Counted from the stretch's first letter, positions 42,441-56,264 are shown. The stretch: 64,000 nt of DNA from Tachypleus tridentatus (GCF_004210375.1 NC_134828.1:19832400-19896399), one strand, 5' to 3'. Notes: a model not told the origin generated them from the sequence alone. Numbers and translations are program-made.

Positions 42441-43530
42441 CAAAAAACACACTCTAAAGGCATATAACACACAGAGACCTCTATGAGCTAATTATTGAAG
42501 GAATTAGGCACAAGAGACAACAGAGATAATTCTTTCGTATCAGTTAAATGTTTCATTTGTATCGTTAACTTGTACTTTATTCTATGAAGCACACCATTGA
42601 AAGTTGGGTATTGGTTTATTGGTAATCTTAGGATACATTAATTATTCCGTTTTGTTACGAAATATCCTGTTAGAATCGAACAATATGACATTTTGACAAT
42701 GGGACAACAGTTGTTTTGTAAAGTAGGTGCTTGATTTACTTTTAAATAAGATTTCATAAATGCTTTAGAAGGACAAATAAGAGTCTACAAATCATTAGAA
42801 GTGACCAAAGACATCCCGACAGAGTTCTTGTCACTTCCACAAACTCCCCAGTGGCTCACCAGTAAGTCTACTGAGCTACGACGGTAAAATTTGGGTTTAG
42901 ATATTCGTGATAACCAAAAAAAACCCTATGTATAGCTATGACTATGAGCTTAATAAAAACTAAACCAGAACACCAAACATCATTAATGTGCGGGTCTCGA
43001 TCTATTTTAAATTAATGTATTCTCTGATATAGAAATAGGATCATAAATGTACCTTTATTTAAGCTATATTTTCAAATTGTTTGAGTATAATTAGTTTCGC
43101 ACGTGACAACAAATGATTAAAGGTTGATCAATATGATTTTATTTGTGTATCACATATATAATAACTCAAGAGACATCGAGACGCTAGAAACGCCCGAGGA
43201 TTCATTCGACTGGCGATATCCACTTTGAACTTTAGCAGTCGCTCACAGCGAACTAACAATTACCCACTTTAGGGACCAAAAAACGTTTTTATTTTTTTTT
43301 ATTAGGGTATAAAATTTAATAGAATACACCGGTCTCGCAAACCTTGAGCATATATCGCAGAGTGAAGTGAAACGCTAGAGCGAAATTGTGATATTTCAAC
43401 ACTCCAGAGCTTTCAATCGAGTGTTACATGCTTCGCCAAATCTAAACTCAAAAAATCATTTTGTCTTTTCTAAACAAATATGAAAAAGTTGTTATTGTTA
43501 CGTCGATAAAATACGCCTTTTTCAAAGTCA

Positions 43531-43785
43531 GTGAACCGTTCTGTTAGAATTGTATTAATCCTCAACATGAAAGTTGCCGGTGTACTAATACACACCTTTA
43601 GCAAGAACACCGACTATTCTACTAGTTTATCCAATTGTTCTGTAAGTATAACCCCATGTATGAAACTACCAATAGAAGACCGTATATATGTTAAGTTTAA
43701 AACTTATCCACCAGGGGTGAAACTCCTGTTTATTCCACTATCAAAACCAATTACATGGCCCCAAAAACTGGTACCATTTGTTTAG
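43531..43785 (+). other. 84-codon frame (mirror of 19603-19857)
   Basis: Intact, with one Glu-to-Lys difference from the left arm. Unrecognised. Confidence 0.2.
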
Positions 43786-43835
43786 TAACACAAAAGAAGG
43801 TCACAGATCAGGAGATGGTTTAGTTTGTTTGGTTT

Positions 43836-44100
43836 CTTTTGAATTTCGCGCAAAGCTACACGAGGGCTATCTGCGCTAGCCGTCCCTAATTTAGTAGTGT
43901 AAGTCTAGAGGCAAGGCAACTAGTCATCACCACCCACCGCGAACGCTTGTGATACTTTTATCAACGAATAGTGGGAGTGACCGTCACATTATAACGCCTC
44001 CACGGCTGAAAGGGCGAGCATGTTTGGTGCGACGGGAATTCGAATCCGTGACCCTCAGAGCTTACGAGTCGTGCGTCTTAACCACCTGGGCATGTCAGGC
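43836..44100 (-). repeat. SINE family A copy
   Basis: A full copy in reverse. It mirrors 19313-19560, but its head end matches the other SINE of the hairpin. Confidence 0.88.
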
Positions 44101-45204
44101 AACCCTAAAGTGGAGATGGGTTATTTGCAGTGACGAGATTCGCAACCCTGAAAAGACAAAACTTGAGACAACTGTTTTTGTAAAGTTTAAGAAGTGATTC
44201 GTGTTTTTTACCAACTATATATTTACTTGCTGTGATCACAAAGTTAGATAACTATTTATGATTGTGTTTATTATTTGAAATGTTTATGGAACTCTCAAGT
44301 CCCTTAGAGGTACCTACAACTGACATAACATAGGTTTCAGACTTCAGAAACAGAAGCTATACAAATAAAAGTAACTCCACTTTACTTGTCATTTATTTCA
44401 AAATTGTAGAGGTCACTGTACTTGAACACAATAGAAAAAAATGTAGAGATGCTGATCCAGTTTCTTCGACAAATCAAATTCCGTGGTAGGTATTTTGGAT
44501 AAAAAAAATTACCCGTGACCCTCAGATTACGAGTCGAGTGCCTTATCCACCTGGTCATGCCGGGCCTGGATCATGGTAAACTACACTTCAGAAACACTAG
44601 AATATTAGCCCAGTTTAGACCACCTGATCGTTTCTGAACACAGAATTTATATGTTTACCCAGAAAAGTAATATACCTCAACCTCACATATATATATATTC
44701 TCCCTATCATGCTCAAGGAACATGGGGGGAAGAAAATAAAAATTTCTGAATGCCCCTAGTGACATTTTCCCTAAGCTCCGAGTTAGGTAATTTTTTTTAT
44801 CCAAAATACCTACCACGGAATTTGATTTGTCGAAGAAACTCGGACTTCAGCATCTCTACATTTTTTTTCTATTGTGTTCAAGTACAGTGACCTCTACAAT
44901 TTTGAAATAAATGACAAGTAAATTAGTGGAGTTACTTTTATTTGTATAGCTTCTGTTTCTGAAGTCTGAAACCTATGTTGTCAGTTGTAGGTACTCTGAG
45001 CGACTTGAGAGTTCCATAAACATTTCAAATAATAAACACAATCATAAATAGTTATCTAACTTTGTGATCACAGCAAGTAAATATATCAGTTGGTAAAAAC
45101 ACAGAATCACTTCTTAAACTTTACAAAAACAGTTGTCTCAAGTTTTGTCTTTTCAGGTTGCGAATCTCGTCACTGCAAATAACCCATCTCCACTTTAGGG
45201 TTGC

Positions 45205-45475
45205 CCGACATGCCCAGGTGGGTTAAGACGCACGACTCGTAAGCTCTGAGGGTCACGGATTCGAATTCCCGTCGCACCAAACATGCTCGCCCTTTCAGCC
45301 GTGGAGGCGTTATAATGTGACGGTCAATCCCACTACCATTGGTAAAAAAAGTGATCCAAGAGTTGGCGGTGGGCGGTGATGACTAGCTGCTCCTCTAGTC
45401 TTACACTACTAAATTAGGGACGGCTAGCGCAGATAGCCTTCGTGTAGCTTTGCGCTAAATTCAAAAACAACCAAA
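45205..45475 (+). repeat. SINE family A copy
   Basis: Mirror of 18335-18598. A few bases are missing in 'actagctgc-ctctagtc'. Confidence 0.88.
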
Positions 45476-45624
45476 CACTTTAGGGTCGAAACAGACCCTA
45501 AGAAACAGAAATCAGGCTGGCCACCATGGTCTAGACATTTAGAATTAGTATAATATACATAGTTTATAAATATTTTATATAAATAGATTTAAACAAAAAT
45601 AAACAAGGCAACTCAAGACCATAT

Positions 45625-45939
45625 ATGGACATTGCCCTGAAAAGGGCCAGAGTACTACAGGTTACTTTGGCCCTAAAGCACTACAACTACAGTATAGTAG
45701 TAGCCGACATGAAAGTTATGGATCGAGGAAGAGGTCTTGTGCAGCTGACCATTCTGAGTATCAACATTTCCAACATACCCAAATACACACAAAGAAGCAG
45801 GCGCGCGAGGGTCGAGGGTGCACTACAATATCCAACCATCCAATCAGAAAATAACAGCCTAAACAGTTGGAGCTGGGTGATGTTGACTAGTTGCCTTTCC
45901 TCTATTCTATCATTTCAGAATTTAGGAAGACTGCACTAA
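45625..45939 (+). other. 104-codon frame (mirror of 17854-18171)
   Basis: Same translation as the left arm except at the very end. Partly SINE-derived, function unknown. Confidence 0.2.
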
Positions 45940-46262
45940 TAGAACATTTTTTCTCTATCTTTCTCTATATAAAGGTCCAATAAACACGGACATCATTTCA
46001 TTATCCACAAGCCGTGCTGTTTACAAAGTAAGCAAGCGGACTAATGACGTTAAAATTTGTGATTTGACCTCTGTAACGGACAGAGCGCAGACTGTTCAGC
46101 TTCACGGTTAACAATAAACATTCCTGTGGATACTCATCTCACAAACTAACGAGCATTAACCACCTTTTAGTTTCATTAATTTTAGTTTTTATTTGAACAA
46201 ATTAAGTAAACAAAAGCCAACATCTTTTGAAAAACAACAACGATAATAAACAACAGACCAAC

Positions 46263-46361
46263 CTGCTCGTTGAACAAAAATATTATTAAACATCTTGGTG
46301 TTCATCGATCGAGTTGGGTTGTTTCCTGGGGCGTAAAACTTGTGAGGATCTATCGCTTCCC
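46263..46361 (-). CDS. Candidate internal exon (mirror of 17435-17533)
   Basis: The same 99-nt phase-symmetric exon with the same splice-site sequences and identical translation. The two copies are allelic or duplicated, so this does not independently support coding. Confidence 0.33.
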
Positions 46362-48014
46362 CTAGAGGGAGCAAGCAGCAGCGTTATTCTGTAAAGAGGA
46401 GAAAATTATATTAATACAAAACAACTAACGAACGAAGTTTTCATTCGACAAAGAAAACAAGTGTTAGCAATGTGTTATTGGTTGTTACGTAACTACGATC
46501 TCCATAAGTATAATCTAATGATTTCGTTGAAAGTCGCTCCACCTGGTTGTTGATATTGAGTTAGCAAGAAAATCTTAGAAAATTCCGGAAAAATTCTGTT
46601 ATTTATTTACAAAAAATAACAAATCTAAATCACACTTCATTTGTTCTCCACGTCAGCGGCTAAGCGATGAAAGTCTCAGGACTTGTAAAGCTAACATATC
46701 GAGTTTCAATGCTCGTAATGGGCACGATACATATATCTCATTATGTAATTTAATAACAAACAAACATCAAGACGTTTAAAATAATTACATAACCGTGTAT
46801 GGGTTCAGAACAACATGATTGTTTACTGGTTGTTGTTTTAGGGATAATTAAGGGTTAATAACATTTTATTGGCACTGGCTTATCACTTAACATTAATTAA
46901 CTTTCCCATTCATCGAAAACACATGAACACCAACAATGACAGTAACTAAAAATTGGAAGAACACGTTTGACTTCACTAAGCCTAAAGACATCAGCTAAGT
47001 TTTGTAAAAAAAAACAATAATATGAAGTCGTTGCTCGTGTCAACTGACCACATCTGATGTTTCGTAGCTAGGAACGGTAATGATCCATTGCACAAAGAGT
47101 CCACCATAAATGTTTTAACGACAATATTTCTGTTTGGACTAAAATAAAACAGAATCAGCTAATAATACACATATATATGTTTTCATAAGTATTGATTTAG
47201 AGGTGACTAAATTTCATGATACAAATTGCATAAGATTTTTAAACTCACGTGGTTATAGTGTACCTGGTTATTATAAATTATTAATTATCGAACTTCTCAA
47301 GGTTTTAGTAAAGTTAAATTAATCCAATATCGAGCTGGGTTTAATACGTGGGGCTTGGAAGTTATAACATACGTAAAAATATGGATATTTACCTGTGTTT
47401 ATAATCAGATATATATACTTGTTTTGAAGCTATTATCTCGAATTTATATTACTTGTGTGTAATTTAATTCATAACCTTATGACAAGCTTGAATGGTTATA
47501 ACGCTAAAACTTCAGTATGATGCACGTGATTGGAATAGCTTTGTGCTGAAAACAAAAACTAGCCAACGAACAGTGATATACTAAACGAAGGTTATTTTCA
47601 CGGTATGTAAAACACGGAACAACGTGTTCAGTATGCGCGGGACGTACCAGAAATAATACATCGTTTAAGCAATGGTTGGTGGATAGAAAATAAGCAGGTA
47701 TATAAAAGAAGACTGTGTGTCGCTTTATAGGGTCGCTTTAGTCTTGTATGTATTTTAAACTACAGTATAAAACAATACAAGCTCCTACAGATATTTTGAA
47801 CACATAAATTAAAACGAAATAATGATATGGATCCACAAGATACACGTAGTTCTCTTACACGTATCTCTATGTTAAACATGTTTACAAAACATTTCTCAAG
47901 TTTAGTTTTGGGAATTATTAAAAAAATAGTGTCTTTTTTAAAGTTTGAAGAAAGTGTGTTTAAATATTTCACATTAAAAATTGCTGGAGATGGACTGGTG
48001 TTTTACGTGATGGA

Positions 48015-48130
48015 TTACAGTTCAGAGGGTCTAAGCTTCGAGTAGTGACGTATCGTTGAATACGCTCTGCATGTAAAGTTGAAATAAGCAATCCCACTAT
48101 TCGTTAAACAGTAGGTACATAAAAGACGGT
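48015..48130 (+). repeat. SINE family A relic (mirror of 15650-15790)
   Basis: The decayed family A middle section, 'atcccactattcgtt' and flanks. Confidence 0.5.
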
Positions 48131-48725
48131 GGGTGCTATTTACTGGTTCATTTTCTTCTGGTTACCAATTCTAAATTTGAGGTGACTACGTCTAAACCAT
48201 AGTGACCTCTGACTCGACGGTTTAGTCCTTATATAATATAATCCTTTAAAATATCGCTCACATTAAAATACTAATACCTCACTCTTAAAGACTAGCAGAT
48301 ACCAACATTTCAGTCAACGTGTCAGAAATGACAAGACAAACACTGAAAGAAATCAAAACAACATCCAGAGGGCGTATAAAAATAGATCGCCATGATTAGA
48401 AACGAATAAACATGTAATCAACTACATCTCTATAACGAAAGACTTAAAGACTACATACACAAATATCGAGTGTGATTTTATGTAGTTCTTAAGTAATAAC
48501 ACTACTACTATTAGACAAAAAAATAATTACCTGCTATGTTCTTGTTGAACATAAGGAAGTTTTAAAACATGACAAGCAATTTCTTTGAAAAATATATAGT
48601 TAAAAAATCCACGTACCTTCAGGTGTTTTTCCTGAACCTTAAAGTCTGAAGATCAAACTGGTGAGATTCGCTTCCGCTTTGTACTCGTTCGTAACAGCCA
48701 GTTTGCAACCTACACTCACCCACGT

Positions 48726-48959
48726 TTGAGTAGGGCTAAAAACTGTTTCCTTACTTTAAACGAACATCTGTTCATAATAGAACCAAAATTAAAACTTCGT
48801 GGAATGGTACAAGACTTTATAAATAATAAATTTTACACTGTAGACTTTAAAGTTATTACATGCAATTTAACGTTCGATTTTTTAAATGCAAAATGTATCC
48901 AATGGGCAGAATCGTTTGTTACGAAAACTTTGCTGCTGTTCATCAGATTGTCCCTCTAA
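48726..48959 (+). other. 77-codon frame (mirror of 14831-15064)
   Basis: Identical in translation in both arms. Lys- and Leu-rich, starting MSRAKNCFLTLNEHLF. No motif or splice context recognised. Confidence 0.18.
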
Positions 48960-50027
48960 TTTCCCGTATAGGCTAGTGGCCAAAGAATGCATTTCAGTCG
49001 ATTTCCAAGAAATTCACTGTCGTAAAAGGATCGCCACTATGTGTAAATTCCTAAATTTACTCATCTCCCGAATCATAAGTTGCCCCGAGCGTTGCAAACA
49101 TGTTTATACAGTTAAGTACTAAAACAGAAACATCCTACTACAATCATAGTTTCACTAACTCTTGTTCGTATCTTAGGGTTTCTAATAAGTACTAATTGAA
49201 CAGTGTTTTGGATTTGAAATTAAGTTGTGTGGGCTTTTTTATGTAAAGATCTATATTATAATATTGTCTTCTTGCCTCCAGGGGTCGTAGCAAGCAAATA
49301 TTCTGTTTCGATAGCTTTCACAATCGGGTGCTTAATTGTGCTTTCAGGCCTATAAAACCTTTTTAAGGCTTAAATTTAGTGTCGATCAACATTTTTAAAA
49401 TCAAATCGATATTATCGGAATGGACTTATCCGATATAACGTAGACAGTCTTCGATGCTTCACAATTACGATGAATTTACAACTGGAACGGTTAAAACAAG
49501 TTTTTTTTTCATATAAGTGTCATAGGCCGTATTTTATGGCATAAGACTTTATTATTATAAATAGTCAATGAGTTCTAAAAACAGTTCATGATCTGATTAA
49601 CTGAAGTGCATAATGGAAACGGCTTTACTTTACCTTATTTTCATATACACTAATCTAAATATGTATTAGAGAATTTTTACCTTAATTACTTATTTCCAAT
49701 TCACATTTTACAGTTAGTTCATGGTAACCTCCGATGTAACTTTATAGCCAAAATCTCTTCTGTGAGCCGTTGAACTTCCGCAGAGAGATAAGCGCCCTCT
49801 ATCACACTACGATCGAGATTGGCGGGATATTACGAGCATTCAATCACTCGCTGTAAGGTCGACTGAGATTTACAAAGTTAAGCCTTTCGATCATAACTTT
49901 TCGTATTATTACAATAAATTTAAAAAAAACTTTCTCAAAATTCGTTAGTTTTGTTTACAGCCTTTATTTTAAATTTCTAAAATATTTATCAAAATTTTGA
50001 TAAAGCAAAACATTACCTAATTTTCGT

Positions 50028-50152
50028 TTGCTTGAAGTTAAACACAAAGCTACACAATGGGCTATCAGTACTCTGCTCACTACAGGTATCAAAACCCAGT
50101 TTCTAGAGTTGAGAGTCTGCAGACATACCATTGTGCCACAGGAAGACCCAGT
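50028..50152 (-). repeat. SINE family B (mirror of 13640-13765)
   Basis: Same insertion in reverse orientation. Confidence 0.8.
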
Positions 50153-51884
50153 TTTCGATATGATAATAATTCAGTACATGAGAGCATATTTGACTGTCTA
50201 TGGTTCTAATTTATCACCACAAAAACTGCAAAATATACATTTATCAACATTTTAATAAATAAAACAAAAATAAGTTGGTTGTTCGTAATTTTTAAATATT
50301 AATAATGGGAGAACTTATTAGGGTTTTTTTTTTTGCAATTTTGGACAAACAGTTTTATAATTTCGAATTGATAAACTGTAGGGGAGAACGTTAATGAATA
50401 GCACCCACTTCTTACAGTCGGGCTACTCTTTTCAGATAGAATAATGAGGGTTTTAAAGCGCGCCCACAGCCTAAAACTACAAAGCGAATTTTTGTGGCAA
50501 AGGACAGTGAATGCTGAATCATCAGGTTAATAATCTGTGCACACTAATCTTTCAGACCATGCCCAACCTAATGGGCGTGGAAGAATAAAATTGAATAAAC
50601 ATTATTTGTTCCATGTGGTTGTTATATGTGGCTCAGTTGGTCTTATGGAAACAACAGAGTCAGAGTTAATTGTGCATTAAGACTACAACTTATCAACCAG
50701 GACACTTGAAAAACAAACAATAAATATTGAAGACACATTTCAATATTTACAACATTTAAGAAATATTGAAGGGTCTCTAGTTCATTAAACGTTATTAAAA
50801 TATAGCCCAGCCACAGTGAATAGACTGTGGTCGGCACATGTTTATACTAACATATACATCATGGTATCCGCTTGTATCACCAATCAGTTTATTATTTATT
50901 TGTTAAATGAACATTTACAGTAAATTTCCAGTAATATAACTTTCACTCATGTATTGTAACAACATTTATACATAGTTCACTCTGTGCGTCATCGAGTGGT
51001 TTTAACACCCCTTGGGAAACTGAAGGCCAAGGGTATATATTTATTATTTTAAAGATGAGTTGGAAGGAAGCGAGTCACGTTCTTGGTCAAACATTTTGTT
51101 TACGAAGAGATATTTAACGATACGTTCAAGTAAATTTTCCCATGGTAATTATTGCTTCTTCAAATACCCAGTTTTTTTGTTTTTTTTTAGTTATGTGAAT
51201 TTATTTATTCTTCAGGTTTGGAACTTAAATATTAAAAACTTAAAAATTAATGTCTAAAACTCAGTCTGTTGTATATATTTACTGCAGTCGGTATATGCAA
51301 ACCTCGGAAGTTATAACTGTGATAAACGCTTATTAATCGGAAAACTACAAATATTTAACAAGAAACGTTTATAGATTTCGAACATTACAAACTGCTTAAC
51401 TTCAGTGAATTAACTTCAGACGCCAGTATTTCTACGAGGACATTAGATATCTTCGTTTGGGAAAACTCATGTTTGAAGAAGCTAGTTAAATTTCCTCTCC
51501 AATGAAATGTATGTATATCAACATAGAATTAATTCGATTGGAGTGAACCGTTGATAAAATATTTAGTTCCAGACCAGATAGAAGACTCAGTAGTGTTCGT
51601 AAAAACTTTCGCATATAAAGTGTTATACGTAATAACCGTTATTGTAAATTGTATTATTGTTTGTATATTAAATTATATTTCTATTAAGAAAGAAATCTGT
51701 GTATATCAATCATGTTGGTAAACATGATTTACTTGAAACCTTAATACATGATATAAAAAATTGAAGACTCGTCCGGGATAAATTACAGTAAGTAATACTA
51801 GTATTAATAAATTTATTTTTTCGATTTATTTAAAACTAGTATTAATAAATGTATTTTTTCGATTTAATTTAATCTTAAGATGTT

Positions 51885-52012
51885 GCTCTTGTTGTTTCGA
51901 GTGAAGCATAAAGCCACACAATTGTCTATTTGTGCTCTGCCCACTACGGGTTTCGAAACCCGGTTTTTAGCCTTGTAAGTCCGCAGACATACCGCTGAGC
52001 CACTTGGGGCCA
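51885..52012 (-). repeat. SINE family B (mirror of 11776-11905)
   Basis: Same insertion in reverse orientation. Confidence 0.85.
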
Positions 52013-52574
52013 ATCTTAAAACAATAAGCTCTAAGAAAGTGCACAAAATCGGCAGATCTTGGATACAATAATTATTTAGATATTAGAGTTTCATTGTATA
52101 TATATTCTTTTATTTATAATCATTTTATTTTATATTGTAGTTCTCATTGACACAAAAAATATTTTCGTAATGTTTGTCGTTCATAAGAACAAAGTTACGC
52201 AAGAATCGAACAAAAAATTGTTTGCTAAAGAATAGAATGAACCCGAAGAATGCTGAGAAATCAAAATACAACAGAACAGAGTGCAATATGGTATTTACTT
52301 ATGATAACGTCTTATCAAAGTACTTCTAAATCTGGCTTAAAATTCTAGCTCGTGCAACTGAATCACCAGAATAGATTATGTTTGTACTGAAACTAAAATA
52401 TTCAGTTTGAACTACATTGTAAAATCAGTTCAGTGTTCCAAGTGTGGCCACCTACAATTACAATTTAACTAAATCAGTGACCATAACACTGTTAAGTCTG
52501 CCAAATGTCCTACTATGCTCTCCCACAGTTACGGATTAATTGTACAAGTGAACATTACAGTGTTAAGTCAGTCT

Positions 52575-52765
52575 TGTGTCCTACCATGGTCTTACATAGT
52601 TACACTTTAACTAGATTAGTGACCAATAGAATGTTATGACTGACCGGTGTCCTACCATGGTCTTACATAGTTACACTTTAACTAGATTAGTGACCAATAG
52701 AATGTTATGACTGACCGGTGTCCTACCATGGTCTTACATAGTTACACTTTAACTAGATTAGTGAC
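52575..52765. repeat. 71-bp tandem repeat (mirror of 11019-11208)
   Basis: The same unit number as in the left arm, which implies the arms separated after the amplification. Confidence 0.93.
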
Positions 52766-53139
52766 CGCACTTATTGTACGTGTTATTCACTCAATTAATG
52801 ACCTACACATAATCGTAGAGATAACAGAGAAACATCAGAAGCTATTAGAACCTTTATGTGTTGACCACTGTGACGTATAACCTTGCTACGGATTAATACG
52901 TGTTCATGGCTATTTATTTACTGCTCACAAATGTGTTATCTAAAGGAATAAAAAGTGAACGAAACTTCAAACAAAGTTATGTAAACAGAAGTATTTTGTT
53001 TCCTGGTTATAAAGAGCGATTATAGCACTTTTCAATCGCTACATATTTGCAGTTTTGTTTTGCGAAAATGTATTTAAAAGCGATTCGAAAATAATTATTT
53101 TAGCAACTTCCGAATTATTTATCTTCATTTCTTAGTCTT

Positions 53140-53530
53140 GTAGTTAGACTTTGACTCGCAATCTGAGGGTAGAGGGTTCGAATTCCTGTCCCATCAATAC
53201 TGCTCGCCTTTTCAGTTATGGGGTCGTTATAATATGACGGCAAATCCCACTATTCGTTGGTAAAAGCCCAGCATGGCCAGGTGGGTTAAGGCGTTCGACT
53301 CGTAATTTGAGGGTCGCAGGTTCGAATCGGTGGCACCAAACATAGTCGCCCTTTCAGCCTTTAGGGCGTTATTATGTGAAGGTCAATCCCACTATTCATT
53401 GGTAAAAGAGTAGCCCATGATTTGGCGGTGGGTGGTGATGACTAGGTGCCTTCCCTCTAGTCTTACACTACTAAATTATGGATGGCTAGCGCAGATAGCC
53501 CTCGTGCAGCTTTGCGCGAAATTCAAAAAA
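53140..53530 (+). repeat. Nested SINE family A pair (mirror of 10240-10645)
   Basis: The older partial copy at 53140-53265 is interrupted by the full copy at 53267-53530. Confidence 0.88.
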
Positions 53531-53974
53531 CAAAACAAGTTTCACGATTGCCCTGTCATCTAGCGTTTGCTTTAAAACTATACTTTAAATGGCTTCTCCC
53601 AGAGACTTGAATAAATTATTTAGTGGACTTTATCTGGATGAAAAGTCGCGCAAAACTGTAAAGCTCACGCAATAATATTTGAAATCCTGGCTCACCTTGG
53701 TTTTGCTTTTCAAGAAAAGGAAAGATAAATACGTGTAGGCCTCTAAATGTACATAATCACAATTTTAACCATTCATTGAGACTTGTGTGAGGACTTTAAC
53801 CAAGGAAATAAAGGAACTACAAACAATTTGAGAAATGGAAAACTTTAGAAAAGCCGTACATTACAGGGTTAATAAGTAAGTCAAGTTTATTACTGTGTGC
53901 TGAAAATTCTTGATGATGAGAAACCCACATGAAATAAAAACGTATCTCAGAACGGCTGGTATGGGTATTAACAC

Positions 53975-55440
53975 TTTTATTGATAAGTGGAGAACAACGT
54001 TTCGACCTTCCTAGGTCATATTAAGGTTAAGAAAAACAGAATTTGAATGTAACAGTTGATGTACACATGTCTTAGGGACGAGAATAAACAGGTACGACAT
54101 TGTAGGTGGCGCTGCAGGTGGATGTTAGGTTATTAATTAGTATAGGTATAAAGGTCTTCCTTTATATTGGTTTAATTTTGGTTTTAGTTGCTGTGTAAGT
54201 AGGGCTTCTTTGATATTGCGTTTGTTCATATTTGTTTCCCTACTTAATATCTGGGTGTTTTCCATGGTTATTTTGTGTTTATTTGATTTGCAGTGTTCAG
54301 AAACATGTGAAGATGACCGAAACTAAAAGGCTTAAGTGTAGGGAATCCCGTGTCACCAGTTCTAGCCAACATTTTTATGACACAGATTGAATCTCAAGCG
54401 ATCAGTTCATCCTTACATCCACCACTATACTGTACAGATATGTTGATGATATAATTGCTGGATTCACACCTACAGAACACAGACTTAGTTTTTCAACCAC
54501 ATTAACTTGATACACTCTATGTTCATCTGTGAACAGGAAATAACTAACCAAATAGCATTTCTTAACCTCAAGATCGCTAGAACTGATACACAATTCAAAA
54601 CAGAAATCCACAGAAAAATCACCCACACTGGATTATGCATTCCCTGGGACTCAGCACATGAAACAAAACAAAAACTCAATATATTAATAAACTAAATAAA
54701 CACAGCAACAAAATTATGTTCACCTGATAAAATTAACAGTGAAATCAACAAAATAAAACAACACTTCATCAACAACAACAAATTTCATCAAAACACTTTG
54801 GAAAACATTATACACACACACCTTGACCAACAATAAATAAACAACAATAAATCACAAGATACAACAAACTACCAAACTTTATACTGCTGTATACCACATG
54901 ATCCTGACATTAGTGAAAAAATAACGAAGATTTGGAAAAAAAACAAACTTATAACAAAACATAACACTCCAGTAAACATCAAATATATCCAAAAACCAGG
55001 TACAAAACTAAAGTCCATACTATGTAACAACTACACTGACAAACACAACACCAACATAATTTATTAAATACAATACAACAACTGCCATGACTTCTATATT
55101 GGTGAAACAAGCAGGAAAATGGAAACCAGATTCAAAGAACACAAAAGAACTCCTTCACACGTTTTTGAACACTGCAAATCAAATAAACACAACATAACCA
55201 TAGAAAACACCCGGATATTAAGTAGGGAAACAAACATAAACAAAGGAATCCTACTTAGACAGTAATTAAAACCAAAATTAAACCAATATAAAGGAACACC
55301 TTTATACCTGTACCAATTAATAACCTAACATCCACCTGCAGCGCCACCTACAATTCCGTACCCGTTTATACTCTCGTCCCTAAGACATGCGTCCATCAAC
55401 GGTTACATTCAAATTATCTCTTTCTTAACCTGAAGATGAC
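53975..55440 (+). mobile_element. Twin-ended Penelope-like element (mirror of 8345-9840)
   Basis: An inverted 3' end (53975-54305, minus) faces a longer plus-strand piece. This runs from RT motif GNPVSPVLANIF near 54345, YRYVDD near 54430 and the linker frame 54507-54695 to the GIY-YIG core (DFYIGETSRKMETRFKEHKR, 55087-55146) and the tail ending at 55440 in 'cctgaagatgacctag'. Stops interrupt it at several sites. The plus-strand end keeps a perfect CTGAAGA but lacks the GAAAC half present at the inverted end. Confidence 0.85.
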
Positions 55441-55828
55441 CTAGTTTTACAGTGTTTTTTTGCTTTGCTTAGTTTTTTTGCTACTAAGTTAAAGACAAAC
55501 CAAACCAAAACTGCTTATCTGTGACGTATTATGTCTATCGATTCCAGCTTTCCAATAAGTATTAAATTCTAATTTTGAATGTACTGTATCTGGTTGAAAT
55601 AATTTGTAGTGTTCAACTTTAAATGGCCCAGTCAAGGAACATATATCACTTTTATGGTACATTGTGATCTGCTTGACCATGGATTTGGTAATACCTTATA
55701 ATATAGATCACAGATACATTGCATTCTGGTTTCAATGCTCTTATCAGACAACTACGAAGAGTATATGTGTTGTCAAAGTAATGCCAGTGATATGAAGTAA
55801 GATTACTTATAACTTTATGGAAAACAAA

Positions 55829-56050
55829 ATGGCTTCATGTGTGAGTATGCCAGGACTTGTCAAGAGTAGGTTTACCTTACCTTCCTTCATCTATTTTATT
55901 TAAATATTTCTTGTTATTCACCCAAATTTCACAGCAGAGTTACTGGATGAGGGCCAAAAATGTCCAAAAGGATACCAACACATTACATGTTATAACTTCA
56001 CAAGTGGAAATAAAACAGTTGGTAGAGTTGCATTTAAGAGTTGCTACTAA
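55829..56050 (+). CDS. Two-exon 50-codon frame, intact copy, unknown function
   Basis: Exon 1 (55829-55865) reads MASCVSMPGLVK plus one base, then a 'gtaggt' donor. A 69-bp AT-rich intron ends in 'aatttcacag', with a NAGNAG double acceptor that stays in frame either way. Exon 2 (55935-56050) reads TELLDEGQKCPKGYQHITCY, then NFTSGNKTVGRVAFKSCY, then stop. Five cysteines and a possible N-glycosylation site (NFT) are visible. There is no signal peptide, so the first exon may be internal to a longer gene. I recognise no family. The left-arm copy (7731-7950) is frameshifted. Confidence 0.35.
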
Positions 56051-56264
56051 GAATGGAAACTGTGAATCAATATTTGTTGTAAGCTTCAGGGTATTTTGAT
56101 AAATTTAAGAAATCTAGATGGCTGGATAGTGTATATTTGGGTAAAGAGAAAACACATCTCAAGGTTTTATACTGAGAGGTTGGAGACTTTAAAGTACATT
56201 ATCAAACATGTTACATCTGACCATGTTGCCATATTGCAATAGAAGTCGAATTAAAAAGCCTTGT

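Larger units (their letters stand above)
43836..45475. repeat. Local ~680-bp inverted repeat with SINE ends
   Basis: 43836-44515 and 44790-45475 are near-perfect inverted copies. Each comprises a family A SINE plus a ~410-bp unique segment, separated by about 275 bp that includes a SINE head and 'gtaaactacacttcagaaac'. The inner SINE head sequences ('gggaattcgaatccgtgac') are the same in both arms of this hairpin, whereas the left-arm locus has two distinguishable SINEs. This suggests gene conversion or an assembly fold-back. Confidence 0.88.
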
